DNA of 62,081 nucleotides from Candidatus Gastranaerophilales bacterium (GTDB lineage: Bacteria; Cyanobacteriota; Vampirovibrionia; Gastranaerophilales; Gastranaerophilaceae). Of the stretch, positions 25,266-33,654 are shown one piece after another. The notes below the pieces were generated by a model, which did no database searches, was not told the DNA's origin, and was given only the letters and a program-made list of their open reading frames with translations. Position 1 is the stretch's first letter, and every line of letters starts with the position of its first letter. The stretch is from contig CALUQE010000010.1 of assembly GCA_944322845.1 (NCBI GenBank), positions 1 through 62,081 on the forward strand, given 5' to 3'. A program made the translations under genes and the position numbers.

Positions 25266-27080
25266 TTATTTATTTTTCATTGCTCTTAGTGCATTTAATA
25301 TTGCAATCAATGAAACTCCTACATCGGCGAACACAGCACCCCACATTGTCATCATACCCAAACCGCCGAGAAGCAGGAACAAGCCTTTTATACCGAGTGC
25401 GAAAACTATATTTTGTTTTACAATCCCCATTGTTTTTCTTGAAATCTTCACTGCTGCAGCAACTTTTGACGGCTTATCGTCCATAATTACCACATCTGCA
25501 GCTTCGATTGCGGCGTCAGATCCGAGCCCGCCCATTGCGATTCCGACATCGGCTCTTGTCAGAACCGGCGCATCGTTTATTCCGTCACCTGCAAATATTA
25601 CACTGCCTGCAGAATTTCCAATAATTTCTTCCAGTTTATTAACCTTATCCTCAGGCAAAAGCTCCGCATAAATCTTATCAACCCCGAGTTCCTTCTGGAC
25701 TTTCTCTGCCGCTTTATATGTATCACCGGTTAGAATTTCAGTCGAAACTCCAAGTTTTTGCAAGTCGCTTATTGCCCTTGGTGAATCTTCTTTGATTTCA
25801 TCAGAAATTACAATATATCCTTCATATTTTCCGTCCACTGAAACGTAAACGACAGTTCCACTCTTATCCGCAGGTTCGCAGCCGATGAATTTAGCGTTTC
25901 CGGCAAGGACCTTTTTACCCTCAATTACCGCCTCAACACCGTGCCCCACAATTTCTTTAATATCTTTAATTTCAGGAATTTCTTTTCCGTACTCTTTTCT
26001 GATTGCGGCTGCTATCGGATGAGATGAGGCGCTTTCTGCAAAAGCCGCATATTTTAATAAATCAGGGTTTTCAGAAACAATTTCCGTTACCTTAAATACA
26101 CCTTTAGTAAGTGTTCCGGTTTTATCAAACACAACTGCGGAAGGTTTTGAAAGAGTTTCTATAAAAGTACTGCCTTTAATTAATATTCCCTGCTTTGAAG
26201 CACCTCCTATTCCTGCAAAAAAGCTCAGAGGAACAGAAATTACAAGCGCACACGGGCAGGAAATTACAAGGAAAGTCAAAGCTCTTGATACCCAGTTTCC
26301 CGGAATTGCCAATGCCCACGGAACAACCGCAATAGCAGCCGCAAGCCCGACTACAGCAGGAGTATAATATCTTGCAAATTTAGTAATAAAGTTTTCGGTT
26401 TTTGCTTTCTTGGAAGATGAGGTTTCCACAAGCTTAAGAATCTTAGAAACCGTAGATTCGCCAAACTCTTTTGTTACCTGAATTTTCAATAGCCCGTTAC
26501 GGTCAATACACCCGCTTATTACACTGTCGCCGGTTTTTACTCCCCTTGGGACGGATTCTCCCGTAAGAGCGGAAGTATCGACGGAAGCTTCGCCGGACAA
26601 AACAACACCGTCAAGAGGAATTTTTTCCCCGGGTTTTACCGTTATAACATCGCCAATCTTAACCGTCTCAGGTGCAACCCTTTCACCGTCCAGATTTGCA
26701 TAATCAGGCCTGATATCCATAAGCTCCGCAATTGAATGACGTGACTTCTCAACAGCCCTGTGCTGAAAATATTCGCCAATCTGGTATAAAACCATTACCA
26801 TTACAGCCTCAGGGTACTCTCTTATCGCAAGCGCTCCAACCGTTGCAATACCCATAAGAAAGTTTTCGTCAAAAACTTTTCCCTTAACAATATTTTTAGC
26901 CGCCTTAAACAAAACATCGCCGCCCGCTATTAAATAAGCAAGGATAAAAAGCGGTTTTAGCTTAAACCCTGCAGCAAAAATCAGCAGTGATAAAATAATT
27001 CTTCCGACAACATAAGGATCGTGAGAATGCTCATGCTCCTCGTGTCCGCTATGTTCTTCTTCGTGGCAATGTTCGCACAT
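25266..27080 (-). CDS. cadA: Zn/Cd/Pb-type P1B heavy-metal ATPase
   Basis: The 604-residue inner-membrane exporter has TGES (173-176), the ion-site motif CPC in TM6 (275-277), phosphorylation site DKTGTLTKG (319-327), the HP locus (SSHPIAA), GDGINDAP and a conserved Asp in the last helix (FADVGVSL). CPC plus that Asp marks the P1B-2 class (Zn2+, Cd2+, Pb2+). Instead of a CxxC HMA domain the N terminus is a His/Glu tail (about 10 His in 27 residues), likely metal binding. It is divergent from an ArsR/SmtB repressor gene and has an operator in its promoter (27112-27141). Confidence 0.93.
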   Translation of the reverse strand: MCEHCHEEEHSGHEEHEHSHDPYVVGRIILSLLIFAAGFKLKPLFILAYLIAGGDVLFKAAKNIVKGKVFDENFLMGIATVGALAIREYPEAVMVMVLYQIGEYFQHRAVEKSRHSIAELMDIRPDYANLDGERVAPETVKIGDVITVKPGEKIPLDGVVLSGEASVDTSALTGESVPRGVKTGDSVISGCIDRNGLLKIQVTKEFGESTVSKILKLVETSSSKKAKTENFITKFARYYTPAVVGLAAAIAVVPWALAIPGNWVSRALTFLVISCPCALVISVPLSFFAGIGGASKQGILIKGSTFIETLSKPSAVVFDKTGTLTKGVFKVTEIVSENPDLLKYAAFAESASSHPIAAAIRKEYGKEIPEIKDIKEIVGHGVEAVIEGKKVLAGNAKFIGCEPADKSGTVVYVSVDGKYEGYIVISDEIKEDSPRAISDLQKLGVSTEILTGDTYKAAEKVQKELGVDKIYAELLPEDKVNKLEEIIGNSAGSVIFAGDGINDAPVLTRADVGIAMGGLGSDAAIEAADVVIMDDKPSKVAAAVKISRKTMGIVKQNIVFALGIKGLFLLLGGLGMMTMWGAVFADVGVSLIAILNALRAMKNK

Positions 27081-27111
27081 AAAATACCTCTTTAAAGTTT
27101 CTTATATCCAT

Positions 27112-27141
27112 ATTATAGTTGAACAACTGTTCAACTGTCAA
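27112..27141 (-). promoter_or_regulatory. cadA promoter with ArsR/SmtB-type operator
   Basis: On the minus strand: TTGACA (27136-27141), 18 bp spacer, TATAAT (27112-27117). The spacer is a perfect palindrome AGTTGAACA-GT-TGTTCAACT (27117-27136), like the SmtB/CadC/ZiaR core (TTGAACA..TGTTCAA). Repressor binding would block RNA polymerase until Zn or Cd binds. Confidence 0.88.
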
Positions 27142-27180
27142 GAGAAAAGAGTGCAATATTTTACATTTCGTTACAACAGT

Positions 27181-27210
27181 TTGACATGTGAGCAATTATT
27201 CAACTATAAT
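27181..27210 (+). promoter_or_regulatory. Promoter/operator of the arsR-family gene
   Basis: TTGACA (27181-27186), 18 bp spacer, TATAAT (27205-27210). The spacer carries a degenerate version of the same operator (GAGCAATTATTCAAC), implying autoregulation. The ATG is 6 nt after the -10, so the transcript is probably leaderless. Confidence 0.82.
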
Positions 27211-27216
27211 AAAACT

Positions 27217-27546
27217 ATGGATAATATTGATTTAGAAACCGTTAACAGAGTTAAGCCTAAGATGCCCGATACAACATTGCTCTATGAACTTTCGGATTTC
27301 TTTAAGCTTATGGGAGATTCTACAAGGATACAGCTTTTGTGGGCGCTAGAAGAGAATGAAATGTGTGTCGGCGAGCTTGCTTTGTTATTAAATATGACAA
27401 AATCAGCGGTCTCGCACCAGCTCAAGACATTAAGGAGCGCAAAGTTGGTTAAAGCGCAAAAGCGTGGGAAAAACGTATTTTATGCACTTAGTGATCACCA
27501 TGTAAGAACAGTATTAGAGATGGCACTTGAACATGTTTGCGAATAA
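27217..27546 (+). CDS. ArsR/SmtB-family metal-responsive repressor
   Basis: I chose the ATG at 27217 (109 residues) because it follows a consensus -10 by 6 nt; a further 22 codons upstream would overlap the promoter. The winged helix contains LSDFFKLMGDSTRIQLL and the recognition helix NMTKSAVSHQLKTLRSA, followed by the wing RGKNVFYALSDHHV. His and acidic residues in the last helix (DHHVRTVLEMALEHVCE) fit the alpha-5 Zn/Co site of SmtB/CzrA. It represses the divergent ATPase gene, releasing DNA on metal binding (family knowledge). Confidence 0.92.
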   Translation: MDNIDLETVNRVKPKMPDTTLLYELSDFFKLMGDSTRIQLLWALEENEMCVGELALLLNMTKSAVSHQLKTLRSAKLVKAQKRGKNVFYALSDHHVRTVLEMALEHVCE

Positions 27547-27625
27547 AAATTACCCTGTGAGGTATTTATATTTTTTTGTTAGTAAGATATTATAAGTGGT
27601 ACTCAAAAGAGTTAAAGGAGAGGTT

Positions 27626-28021
27626 ATGAACAAAAATATTATCATTATTTTACTTATTTTTCTGGTACCGCTTGCAGTATACTTCGGGCTGACAAGAGAC
27701 AAAGTCGCAACTCCTGCTTCGTTTGCCGCACAGGGTCCTGTTGTTATTAAATTTGCTTCCCCTATGTGCTATGAATGTCAGGAACTGGAAAAAGTTTTTG
27801 ACGAAGTTTTTCATAAGTTCGAAAAAGATGTTACACTCAAAAAAGTCGACGTAACTCAAAAAGGCAGAGACACTAAAGAATTAATAAAAAAATACGAGGT
27901 AAAATTAGTTCCGACAACAGTGTTTAAAGACAAAGACGGCAATACAATAAGACGTATTGAAGGTACTATGCAGCCGCAAATTTTAGAAAACTATTTAAAA
28001 GAGATAACGAATAATGGATAA
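27626..28021 (+). CDS. Membrane-anchored thioredoxin-like protein
   Basis: Start at 27626 follows AAAGGAGAGG (131 residues). Residues 3-21 form a membrane anchor, followed by a thioredoxin fold with redox site CYEC (SPMCYECQELEKVF, about residues 46-59), KKVDVTQ and the cis-proline loop VPTTVFKD. It should act outside the inner membrane. It overlaps the ccdA-like gene by 8 bp, so CcdA is the likely electron donor. Targets could be cytochrome c maturation factors or other envelope thiol proteins. Confidence 0.88.
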   Translation: MNKNIIIILLIFLVPLAVYFGLTRDKVATPASFAAQGPVVIKFASPMCYECQELEKVFDEVFHKFEKDVTLKKVDVTQKGRDTKELIKKYEVKLVPTTVFKDKDGNTIRRIEGTMQPQILENYLKEITNNG

Positions 28022-28724
28022 TCTTGCACAAATTTTTTCTACAAATTCAACAGGAATTGGTGTTTGGATACTAATGTTTGCAGCTTCTTTCGCAGGCGGT
28101 GTCCTTGCATCAATTTCTCCGTGCTCACTTGCAATGCTTCCGCTAATCATCGGATACGTAGGCGGGTATTCTAACGAAACACCCTTAAGAACTTTTATAC
28201 AGCTTTTCTGCTTTATACTCGGAACCGCAATTGTATTTTCAGTAATCGGAATAATTTGTGCGGTGACGGGAAGCGTATTCGCCTCAACTCTCGGCGGATA
28301 TTTCACACTTATAATGGCATCACTTTTGCTTGTAATGGGATTAAAACTCACCAATTTGTTGGAATTTGACATGCCGGTAATTATAAAAGCAATGCCGACA
28401 AACTCAACTAATTCATTATTTTTATACCCTGTGCTTTTGGGTATCGCATTTGCTCTTGCGGGAACACCATGTTCAACTCCAATCTTAGCGGGAATAATGG
28501 CGTTTGCGGCAATGGGGAAAAACTTGTGGGCTGCCGTTTTAATGCTATTCTTATTTGCACTCGGGCAGGGTTTAATCCTGATTATTGCGGGACTTTTCAC
28601 GTCGGGAATTAAAAATCTCAAAAAGTTTGCACAATTTTCCGAAATTCTTATGAAAGCAAGCGGAGTTCTGTTAATACTTGTAGCGTTATACCTTTACTAC
28701 AAGACTTTTGCACCTTTAATTTAA
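28014..28724 (+). CDS. ccdA: CcdA/DsbD-type transmembrane thiol electron transporter
   Basis: The 236-residue protein has six hydrophobic helices and the paired CcdA cysteines in SISPCSLAMLP (about residue 39) and AGTPCSTPIL (about residue 155), in the usual inverted-repeat arrangement. It carries reducing power from cytosolic thioredoxin to periplasmic thiols. The start overlaps the preceding thioredoxin-like gene, making a two-gene redox unit. It overlaps the convergent C_GCAxxG gene by 9 bp. Confidence 0.9.
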   Translation: MDNLAQIFSTNSTGIGVWILMFAASFAGGVLASISPCSLAMLPLIIGYVGGYSNETPLRTFIQLFCFILGTAIVFSVIGIICAVTGSVFASTLGGYFTLIMASLLLVMGLKLTNLLEFDMPVIIKAMPTNSTNSLFLYPVLLGIAFALAGTPCSTPILAGIMAFAAMGKNLWAAVLMLFLFALGQGLILIIAGLFTSGIKNLKKFAQFSEILMKASGVLLILVALYLYYKTFAPLI

Positions 28725-29162
28725 TAACTTTGACTCAATAATTTCAGAGGCAATTTTAATACAATTTTCGCACGGGCGCTCTTTGTAATATTGCTCGGTA
28801 CGCTTTGAAGGCGTAGGAGAGTCTGCACCCTCGGGCAAACCTAATAACTCACGGCAAATAATTGAACCGCATTTGGATTCAAACTCTTTTGCAAGTTCTT
28901 GTATAAGCGCATAATGGGTCCCCTTAATCTCATCATTGTTAGGCGTTGTGTAACCTTTCAAGATTCCTGCAACCATAAACATAGAACTTACTGCTCCGCA
29001 AACTTCTCTTAGCCTTCCCATCCCACCCCCGAAAGAGGAAGATAATTTAAGCGATGTTTCTTTATCCATGCCGACAATATCAGAAAACGCAAGCAATACA
29101 GACTGGGCGCAATTATACCCATCTTTAAAGTTTTTACAGGCTTTTTCAGCATAAATTCCCAT
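28716..29162 (-). CDS. C_GCAxxG_C_C family (putative redox) protein
   Basis: The 148-residue protein matches the C_GCAxxG_C_C family: GYNCAQSVLLAF (residues 14-25), SSFGGGMGRLREVCGAVSSMFMV in the middle, and later cysteines (GSIICRELLG, RPCENCIKIA). The family is often near redox or metal genes, but its role is unknown. On the minus strand TAAAAT lies 6 nt before the ATG with a TTG-type -35 about 18 bp upstream and no Shine-Dalgarno, so the mRNA looks leaderless. Its neighbours, thioredoxin-CcdA, fit thiol chemistry. Confidence 0.85.
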   Translation of the reverse strand: MGIYAEKACKNFKDGYNCAQSVLLAFSDIVGMDKETSLKLSSSFGGGMGRLREVCGAVSSMFMVAGILKGYTTPNNDEIKGTHYALIQELAKEFESKCGSIICRELLGLPEGADSPTPSKRTEQYYKERPCENCIKIASEIIESKLLN

Positions 29163-29305
29163 AGGAATATTTTATCACCAATAAATTTTCTCTAACAAAA
29201 AATGAACAATCATAAGATAAAATCGTTAAAATAGTGTAGGTTAAACAATAGTAAAAAATGGTATTATAAACAGGGTAATTTATCCTAAAAAAAAGGAGAG
29301 TAACT

Positions 29306-29632
29306 ATGACAGAAGAAAACAAAATCACTGAAGAACAAAAATGTAATTGCTTTTGCCAGAGCAAAGGTTTTAAGAAATTTTTAATCGTAGCCGGTGGAAC
29401 ATTTGTTGGTGTTTATGTAGCATTAAGCTTATTTGCAGCAATCCATAAGCCGCCGATGCCAATGCCTATGCCAATGGGACCTTGCCCTTGCGCAGGATAT
29501 CAGCAAATGGTAAGACCTTGCGGTCATCACCACCACTTTGATAAAGGTGACAGAGGCGACTTCCACAAAAAAATGATGAAACACAGAATGGAACATCAAG
29601 GTCCTGGACCGGTTCAAAGAATTGAAAAATAA
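29306..29632 (+). CDS. Small membrane protein with Met/Pro/His/Cys-rich tail
   Basis: The 108-residue protein is not from a family I recognise. It has a Cys-containing N terminus (KCNCFCQSKG, about residues 12-21), one membrane helix (about 26-46), then a tail with (PM)-repeats, PCPCAG, CGHHHHFDKGD and further His/Met. Those residues suggest metal (Cu, Zn or Ni) binding at the membrane, but this is inference. Strong Shine-Dalgarno (AAGGAGAG) and its own terminator make it a genuine single-gene unit. Metal-export genes lie about 2 kb upstream. Confidence 0.65.
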   Translation: MTEENKITEEQKCNCFCQSKGFKKFLIVAGGTFVGVYVALSLFAAIHKPPMPMPMPMGPCPCAGYQQMVRPCGHHHHFDKGDRGDFHKKMMKHRMEHQGPGPVQRIEK

Positions 29633-29637
29633 GTATT

Positions 29638-29672
29638 GAGAGGCGGAACTTTTAAAAAGTTCCGCCTTTTTA
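29638..29672 (+). terminator. Terminator of the 29306-29632 gene
   Basis: AGGCGGAACTT and AAGTTCCGCCT form an 11 bp stem followed by TTTTTAG. Confidence 0.88.
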
Positions 29673-29736
29673 GTCTGATGCTCTTGATATTTAAAAATGT
29701 TTATGCGAAGATAGTCTGGTGGCAATTGAATAATTG

Positions 29737-29862
29737 TTATGGCAAGGTAGCCGACATTAGTTCTGCGAACGACGTGAGCTAGAAATAATGGAGTCCTGAA
29801 CTTGTTTCAGGATCTGAGCGGATACCAAAATAAAAAGTTAATATGATTTATGGCAAGGTAGC
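29737..29862 (+). repeat. Direct repeat duplicating the 5' end of tRNA-Met
   Basis: TTATGGCAAGGTAGC occurs at 29737-29751 and again at 29848-29862, where it forms the start of tRNA-Met; the A/T-rich bases just upstream are also similar. The 96 bp insert contains a perfect CCTGAA-CTTGT-TTCAGG hairpin. The architecture is the same as at tRNA-Leu, but the insert sequence differs. Confidence 0.75.
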
Positions 29863-29925
29863 TCAGTTGGTGAGAGCGCACGGCTCATACCCGTGAGGTC
29901 GAGAGTTCAAATCTCTCCCTTGCTA
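29852..29925 (+). tRNA. tRNA-Met (anticodon CAT)
   Basis: Acceptor GGCAAGG / CCTTGCT (a G-T closing pair), discriminator A, D-arm GCTC..GAGC, anticodon stem CACGG/CCGTG with loop CTCATAC (CAT), T-arm GAGAG-TTCAAAT-CTCTC. 74 nt. Elongator Met is most likely; a lysidine-modified tRNA-Ile2 cannot be excluded from the anticodon alone. Confidence 0.92.
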
Positions 29926-29933
29926 TTTTTATT

Positions 29934-29962
29934 AGAGGGTTTCAGATACCCTCTTTTTTAAT
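29934..29962 (+). terminator. Terminator of tRNA-Met
   Basis: AGAGGGT-TTCAGAT-ACCCTCT followed by TTTTTT. Confidence 0.85.
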
Positions 29963-30009
29963 ACAAATATCCAGTGGATATGTACTTTTTGAGTAATTTT
30001 GTCAGAAGT

Positions 30010-30056
30010 AAATCAAATGTCAGTTGGGCTAAATGCCCAACCTGCTGATTTGTTGA
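30010..30056. other. Intergenic hairpin
   Basis: GTTGGGC-TAAAT-GCCCAAC with an outer AAATCA/TGATTT pairing forms an extended stem between tRNA-Met and the 3' end of the minus-strand gene at 30062. There is no T run, so it may be an RNA 3' stabiliser or a repeat rather than a terminator. Confidence 0.5.
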
Positions 30057-30061
30057 AAAAG

Positions 30062-30451
30062 TCATTTCATATTAGAAGCATTTTTAATACTGTCTCGAAC
30101 CATCTGTGCTCCATCTTGATAAGCTTTCTTAACAAGCTTGTCAATCATTTTACCAATATTATCAATCATTAATGAATCTTGTACCTTTACCTTTTGTATA
30201 TCATAAGTTTGATTAGCTTGTTTGCAGGCTTCTAGCCAGAAAATAACTTTACGATCAAATATTCCAAGTTCTTTTTCTTCTTCCTGAAATTTCTCAAATT
30301 TGTCAGGAGCTATTGTTTTTATAGTATATTTTGCTTTGTCAATTGTTTTTGCGTATTTATGATCATAAATTTTTGGAAGTGCTATCCCTGCCCCGACACC
30401 AAGCCCGATGGCTGTAGCAAACCCGCAGCCAAATAATTTTAATCTATTCAT
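30062..30451 (-). CDS. Small membrane-anchored protein of unknown function
   Basis: The 129-residue protein has a glycine-rich hydrophobic N terminus (FGCGFATAIGLGVGAGIAL, residues 7-25), which may be a membrane anchor. A Lys-rich helical region follows. I recognise no family. The Cys at residue 9 is too early for a standard lipobox. The ribosome binding site is good (AGAAGGAAAA). It is divergent from the cysteine-protease-like gene, and no function can be assigned. Confidence 0.6.
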   Translation of the reverse strand: MNRLKLFGCGFATAIGLGVGAGIALPKIYDHKYAKTIDKAKYTIKTIAPDKFEKFQEEEKELGIFDRKVIFWLEACKQANQTYDIQKVKVQDSLMIDNIGKMIDKLVKKAYQDGAQMVRDSIKNASNMK

Positions 30452-30667
30452 GATTTTTCCTTCTTTCTTCTTTGTTTAACTCTTATATAACTCTAACAAA
30501 AAAAAATTTGTTAAAATATAACTTTATTGTTACAATACTACGCAAATTACAATTTGTTGTCTGGGTTCTACTCCAACCTACAGCTATATTAATAAAGTTG
30601 AAAAGGATATTTTTAATCAGACAATTAAAACGAATTATTAATATCTTTATGTTATCCTAAAAATATA

Positions 30668-31351
30668 ATGAAAATAAGTCATAACTTTTTACCCTGCAAT
30701 AATTCACAACAAACTTTTAAATCCAAAAATTCTATTATAAAGGATGCCGATTGGGTTTGCCGTTCTGTTAATACCAATTTTCCTGCTATATCAACAACAT
30801 GGTTAAATTTTAATTTGAATCCAAACAAAAAGATGTTTTTTATTTCCCGTATTGGAGAAAATATCCAAAAAGCAAGGAATAAAAATTCTTCTGAATTACT
30901 GCCCTTTAACTTTTTTAAAAATATGCTAAATCAAGTCCAACAAAACAAATCCGGTAATTGTTATGAAAAAGCAACCATTGCAGAACTTATTCTAAAAATA
31001 AACGGTGTAAACAATTGCAATAGAATAAATCTCGTTTCCGACGACGGTAAAAGAAATTTAAACCACTGTGTACTGCTGGTCAACTTTGACAAACAAAATT
31101 ATTATCCGTCTTTGCAAAAAGCTGTTATAATTGATCCCTGGTGCGGCAACAGCGGATATGCCGATACTATTTTCAAAAAATATATAAATATGTATAATAG
31201 CTTTTTTAATCTTAAACCGGATGAAAATATCCAGTTTATACCAAGAAATACATTAGCATTAGGAGAACAGGAGATAGATTATTTTAAGGAAAATTACCCG
31301 AAACTTGTTTTTAAAAGTTCTGATAATCATAAACTGTTCAAATCAATTTAA
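30668..31351 (+). CDS. Putative Cys/His/Asp protease-like protein with polar F-K-S leader
   Basis: The 227-residue protein belongs to no family I can name with certainty. It begins M-K-I, has a short Asn/Ser/Gln-rich leader and TFKSKN (residues 16-21). A possible papain/transglutaminase-like triad follows in canonical order: C98 in KSGNCYEKA, H133 in NLNHCVLLV, and D156 in VIIDPWCGN. This order and spacing recall C58/YopT-like and other effector cysteine proteases. It has no signal peptide, membrane helix or Shine-Dalgarno; A/T-rich -10-like bases abut the ATG. Leader and start context resemble those at 16504 and 49891. Confidence 0.6.
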   Translation: MKISHNFLPCNNSQQTFKSKNSIIKDADWVCRSVNTNFPAISTTWLNFNLNPNKKMFFISRIGENIQKARNKNSSELLPFNFFKNMLNQVQQNKSGNCYEKATIAELILKINGVNNCNRINLVSDDGKRNLNHCVLLVNFDKQNYYPSLQKAVIIDPWCGNSGYADTIFKKYINMYNSFFNLKPDENIQFIPRNTLALGEQEIDYFKENYPKLVFKSSDNHKLFKSI

Positions 31352-31377
31352 TTTTGTTTGAACAGCATTCCAAATAC

Positions 31378-32493
31378 TTATCCCAGCTTTCTTTTGAAAG
31401 TCCTGCCGGCAAGAGTCAGGGTTATTGAAGCAATTATAATCAGCGGAATAAGGTTTGTTATAACCTCTTCCAATCCCATTCCTTTAAGGAATATTCCTCG
31501 GGTTAAAACCATAAAAAATCTAACCGGATTTAGCCATGTCAAATATTGCAGAAAAACCGGCATATCTTCTATCGGAGAAATAAATCCGGATAAAAGCACT
31601 GCAGGCATCATAAAAGTCATTACAGACAAAATAGCTTGCTGCTGGGTATTACAGATTGAAGAAATATAAAGCCCTACACCGACTATTGCAAGGAGAGAAA
31701 TAAAAATTGAGACCAAAAATAATATGACTGAACCCGCAAACGGAATATGGAAAAACAGAATTACAATTCCTGTCATTACCATAGTCAGAAGCATTGCAAT
31801 TATTAAAGGCGGGATAGATTTGCCCAGAAGAATTTCCGGTGAAGATAACGGACTTACAATAAGCTGGTCAAAAGTACCGAGTTCTCTTTCTCTTGCAATA
31901 GAAAGAGCCGTCAAAATTAAAGTTGTTACAAGCGATAACATGGCAACAATTACAGTTAAAATATACCATTTATACTCAAGATTCGGATTAAACCAATTGC
32001 GAACGGAAGGATTTATACCCGCTCCGCTTTTTTGATGAGAGACTTCAGCCCCGTATCCTGCAATAATCTGTGAAGCATAACCTGAGGCAATTGATGCGGA
32101 ATTTGTCTGTCTTCCGTCTGCAATAACCTGAACTTCTGCAATACTGCCGGACTTAATATCACGGGCAAAGTCATTATTAATCATTAATCCTATCTGAACT
32201 TTTTGTTCATCAAGTTTCTTTTTAAAATCCTTTTCATTTTCAACATAATAAAAATTTCTGAATCTCGGAGAGTTTTCAAAACGTGATAACAATTCCCTTG
32301 ACTCGACACTCTTAGAGCGGTCAAGGGCAACAACATCAATATTTTGCACCTCCATAGTTGCCGCGTTTGAAAAAATCAAAAGCTGTACTATCGGAAGACC
32401 TATAATAATACCTTTTGTTTTCGGATCATTCCATATTGTTATAAATTCTTTTTTCATCAAAGCCAGAACTCTGCGAAAAAAATCTCTCAACAT
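31378..32493 (-). CDS. ABC-2 type exporter permease (YbhR-like)
   Basis: The 371-residue inner-membrane protein has an N-terminal helix with KKEFITIWNDPKTKG, a large extracytoplasmic domain (about residues 45-175), and five C-terminal helices, the ABC2_membrane_3 pattern. SIARERELGTFDQLIVSPL is the typical cytosolic coupling motif. It pairs with the adjacent homologous permease (abutting, 32494) and the tandem ATPase. It is the last gene of the TetR-TolC-HlyD-ATPase-permease-permease operon. Confidence 0.9.
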   Translation of the reverse strand: MLRDFFRRVLALMKKEFITIWNDPKTKGIIIGLPIVQLLIFSNAATMEVQNIDVVALDRSKSVESRELLSRFENSPRFRNFYYVENEKDFKKKLDEQKVQIGLMINNDFARDIKSGSIAEVQVIADGRQTNSASIASGYASQIIAGYGAEVSHQKSGAGINPSVRNWFNPNLEYKWYILTVIVAMLSLVTTLILTALSIARERELGTFDQLIVSPLSSPEILLGKSIPPLIIAMLLTMVMTGIVILFFHIPFAGSVILFLVSIFISLLAIVGVGLYISSICNTQQQAILSVMTFMMPAVLLSGFISPIEDMPVFLQYLTWLNPVRFFMVLTRGIFLKGMGLEEVITNLIPLIIIASITLTLAGRTFKRKLG

Positions 32494-33654
32494 CTAACCT
32501 CTCACCTGCCTTTCAGGCATCATCTCACGCATATGATTTGAACTATCTTTTTCTAATCTCATAGAAGTATTTTTATAAACTGCTGCAAAAAACAGAAGGC
32601 CTAAAATTGTTAAATAGACAGCATTCTCAAATCTGATACTATTTACACCGCCTGCCATAAATTCACTCTCCACAAATGAAACATAATATCTCGGCGGCAA
32701 AATTCTTGTCAAATACTGGAAAAATACAGGCATTGAATTTATCGGAAACATTAATCCCGAAAGCATTAAAGCCGGCATAAAACCTAAGCTCATTGCAACC
32801 ATACTTGCCAAAAACTGATTTTTTAAAACCGATGAAATATTCAAACCTATACCCAGACAGGTGAAAAGAAATAATCCGCTGACCAAAAGCAGTACAAAAT
32901 AATTTCCTCTGAAAGGTATCTGAAAAACTACAACGCAGAGAAAAATATTAAAAGTAAGCGATAGAATTCCCAAAATAAAATACGGAATATATTTGCCTAA
33001 AACTATATGAATTGTTTTAACCGAAGTTGAGAGCATCGCTTCCATTGTTCCGCGCTCCCATTCTCTTGCCACAACCAGCGAAGTTAATAAAATTCCGATT
33101 AAAGTCATTGTAATCGCAATTGAACCGGGTACAATGAAATAGTGGCTGTTCAAATCCGGATTATACCAGGTTCGGGTTTGGGTATTTATGGCAGGCCGCC
33201 CTGCAGAAGCCGCGTATTTACTTGTAGCGAGCCAACTATTTGCAATAGAAATCGCATAACTTTGTACATAATTTGCCGTATTAACTTCCGAACCGTCTGT
33301 AATAACAAGTAAATCCGCACTCTGTCCCCTTGAGAGTTTAGTTGAAAAATCATTAGGAATTATAACCGCACCTTTAATTTTTGAACGTGCAATCGCGGTT
33401 TCAATATCTTTTACATTGTCAAAATAGATTGAATTAACATATTTACTGTGTCCGAAAGATTTTACAAGAGTTGCAACTTCAGGATTCGGGTCATCATTTT
33501 TAATCCCCATTGTAACCCTCACGGAATCCAGATTTATCCCGTACATATAAATAAGAATAGAAATCAGAGGCAGAACAAATGCTATTATTATACTGCTCGG
33601 ATCACGGAGAATTTGTTTTATTTCTTTTTTTATGAGTGCAAAAAGTATTTTCAT
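32494..33654 (-). CDS. ABC-2 type exporter permease (YbhS-like)
   Basis: The 386-residue permease has the same fold as its downstream partner: N-terminal KKEIKQILRDPSSI, an extracytoplasmic domain, and five C-terminal helices with the coupling motif VAREWERGTMEAMLSTSV. The two probably form a heterodimeric membrane channel. Its start overlaps the ATPase stop by 4 bp, so translation is coupled. In E. coli the analogous YbhFSR system exports cations and some antibiotics; the substrate here is unknown. Confidence 0.9.
   Translation of the reverse strand: MKILFALIKKEIKQILRDPSSIIIAFVLPLISILIYMYGINLDSVRVTMGIKNDDPNPEVATLVKSFGHSKYVNSIYFDNVKDIETAIARSKIKGAVIIPNDFSTKLSRGQSADLLVITDGSEVNTANYVQSYAISIANSWLATSKYAASAGRPAINTQTRTWYNPDLNSHYFIVPGSIAITMTLIGILLTSLVVAREWERGTMEAMLSTSVKTIHIVLGKYIPYFILGILSLTFNIFLCVVVFQIPFRGNYFVLLLVSGLFLFTCLGIGLNISSVLKNQFLASMVAMSLGFMPALMLSGLMFPINSMPVFFQYLTRILPPRYYVSFVESEFMAGGVNSIRFENAVYLTILGLLFFAAVYKNTSMRLEKDSSNHMREMMPERQVRG

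Noticed and set aside
25231..25671. 146-codon plus-strand frame starting within tRNA-Arg
   Set aside because: It begins in the tRNA gene and is antisense to the P-type ATPase gene.
27995..28621. 208-codon open frame on the minus strand
   Set aside because: It is antisense to the clear ccdA gene and encodes no recognisable motifs.
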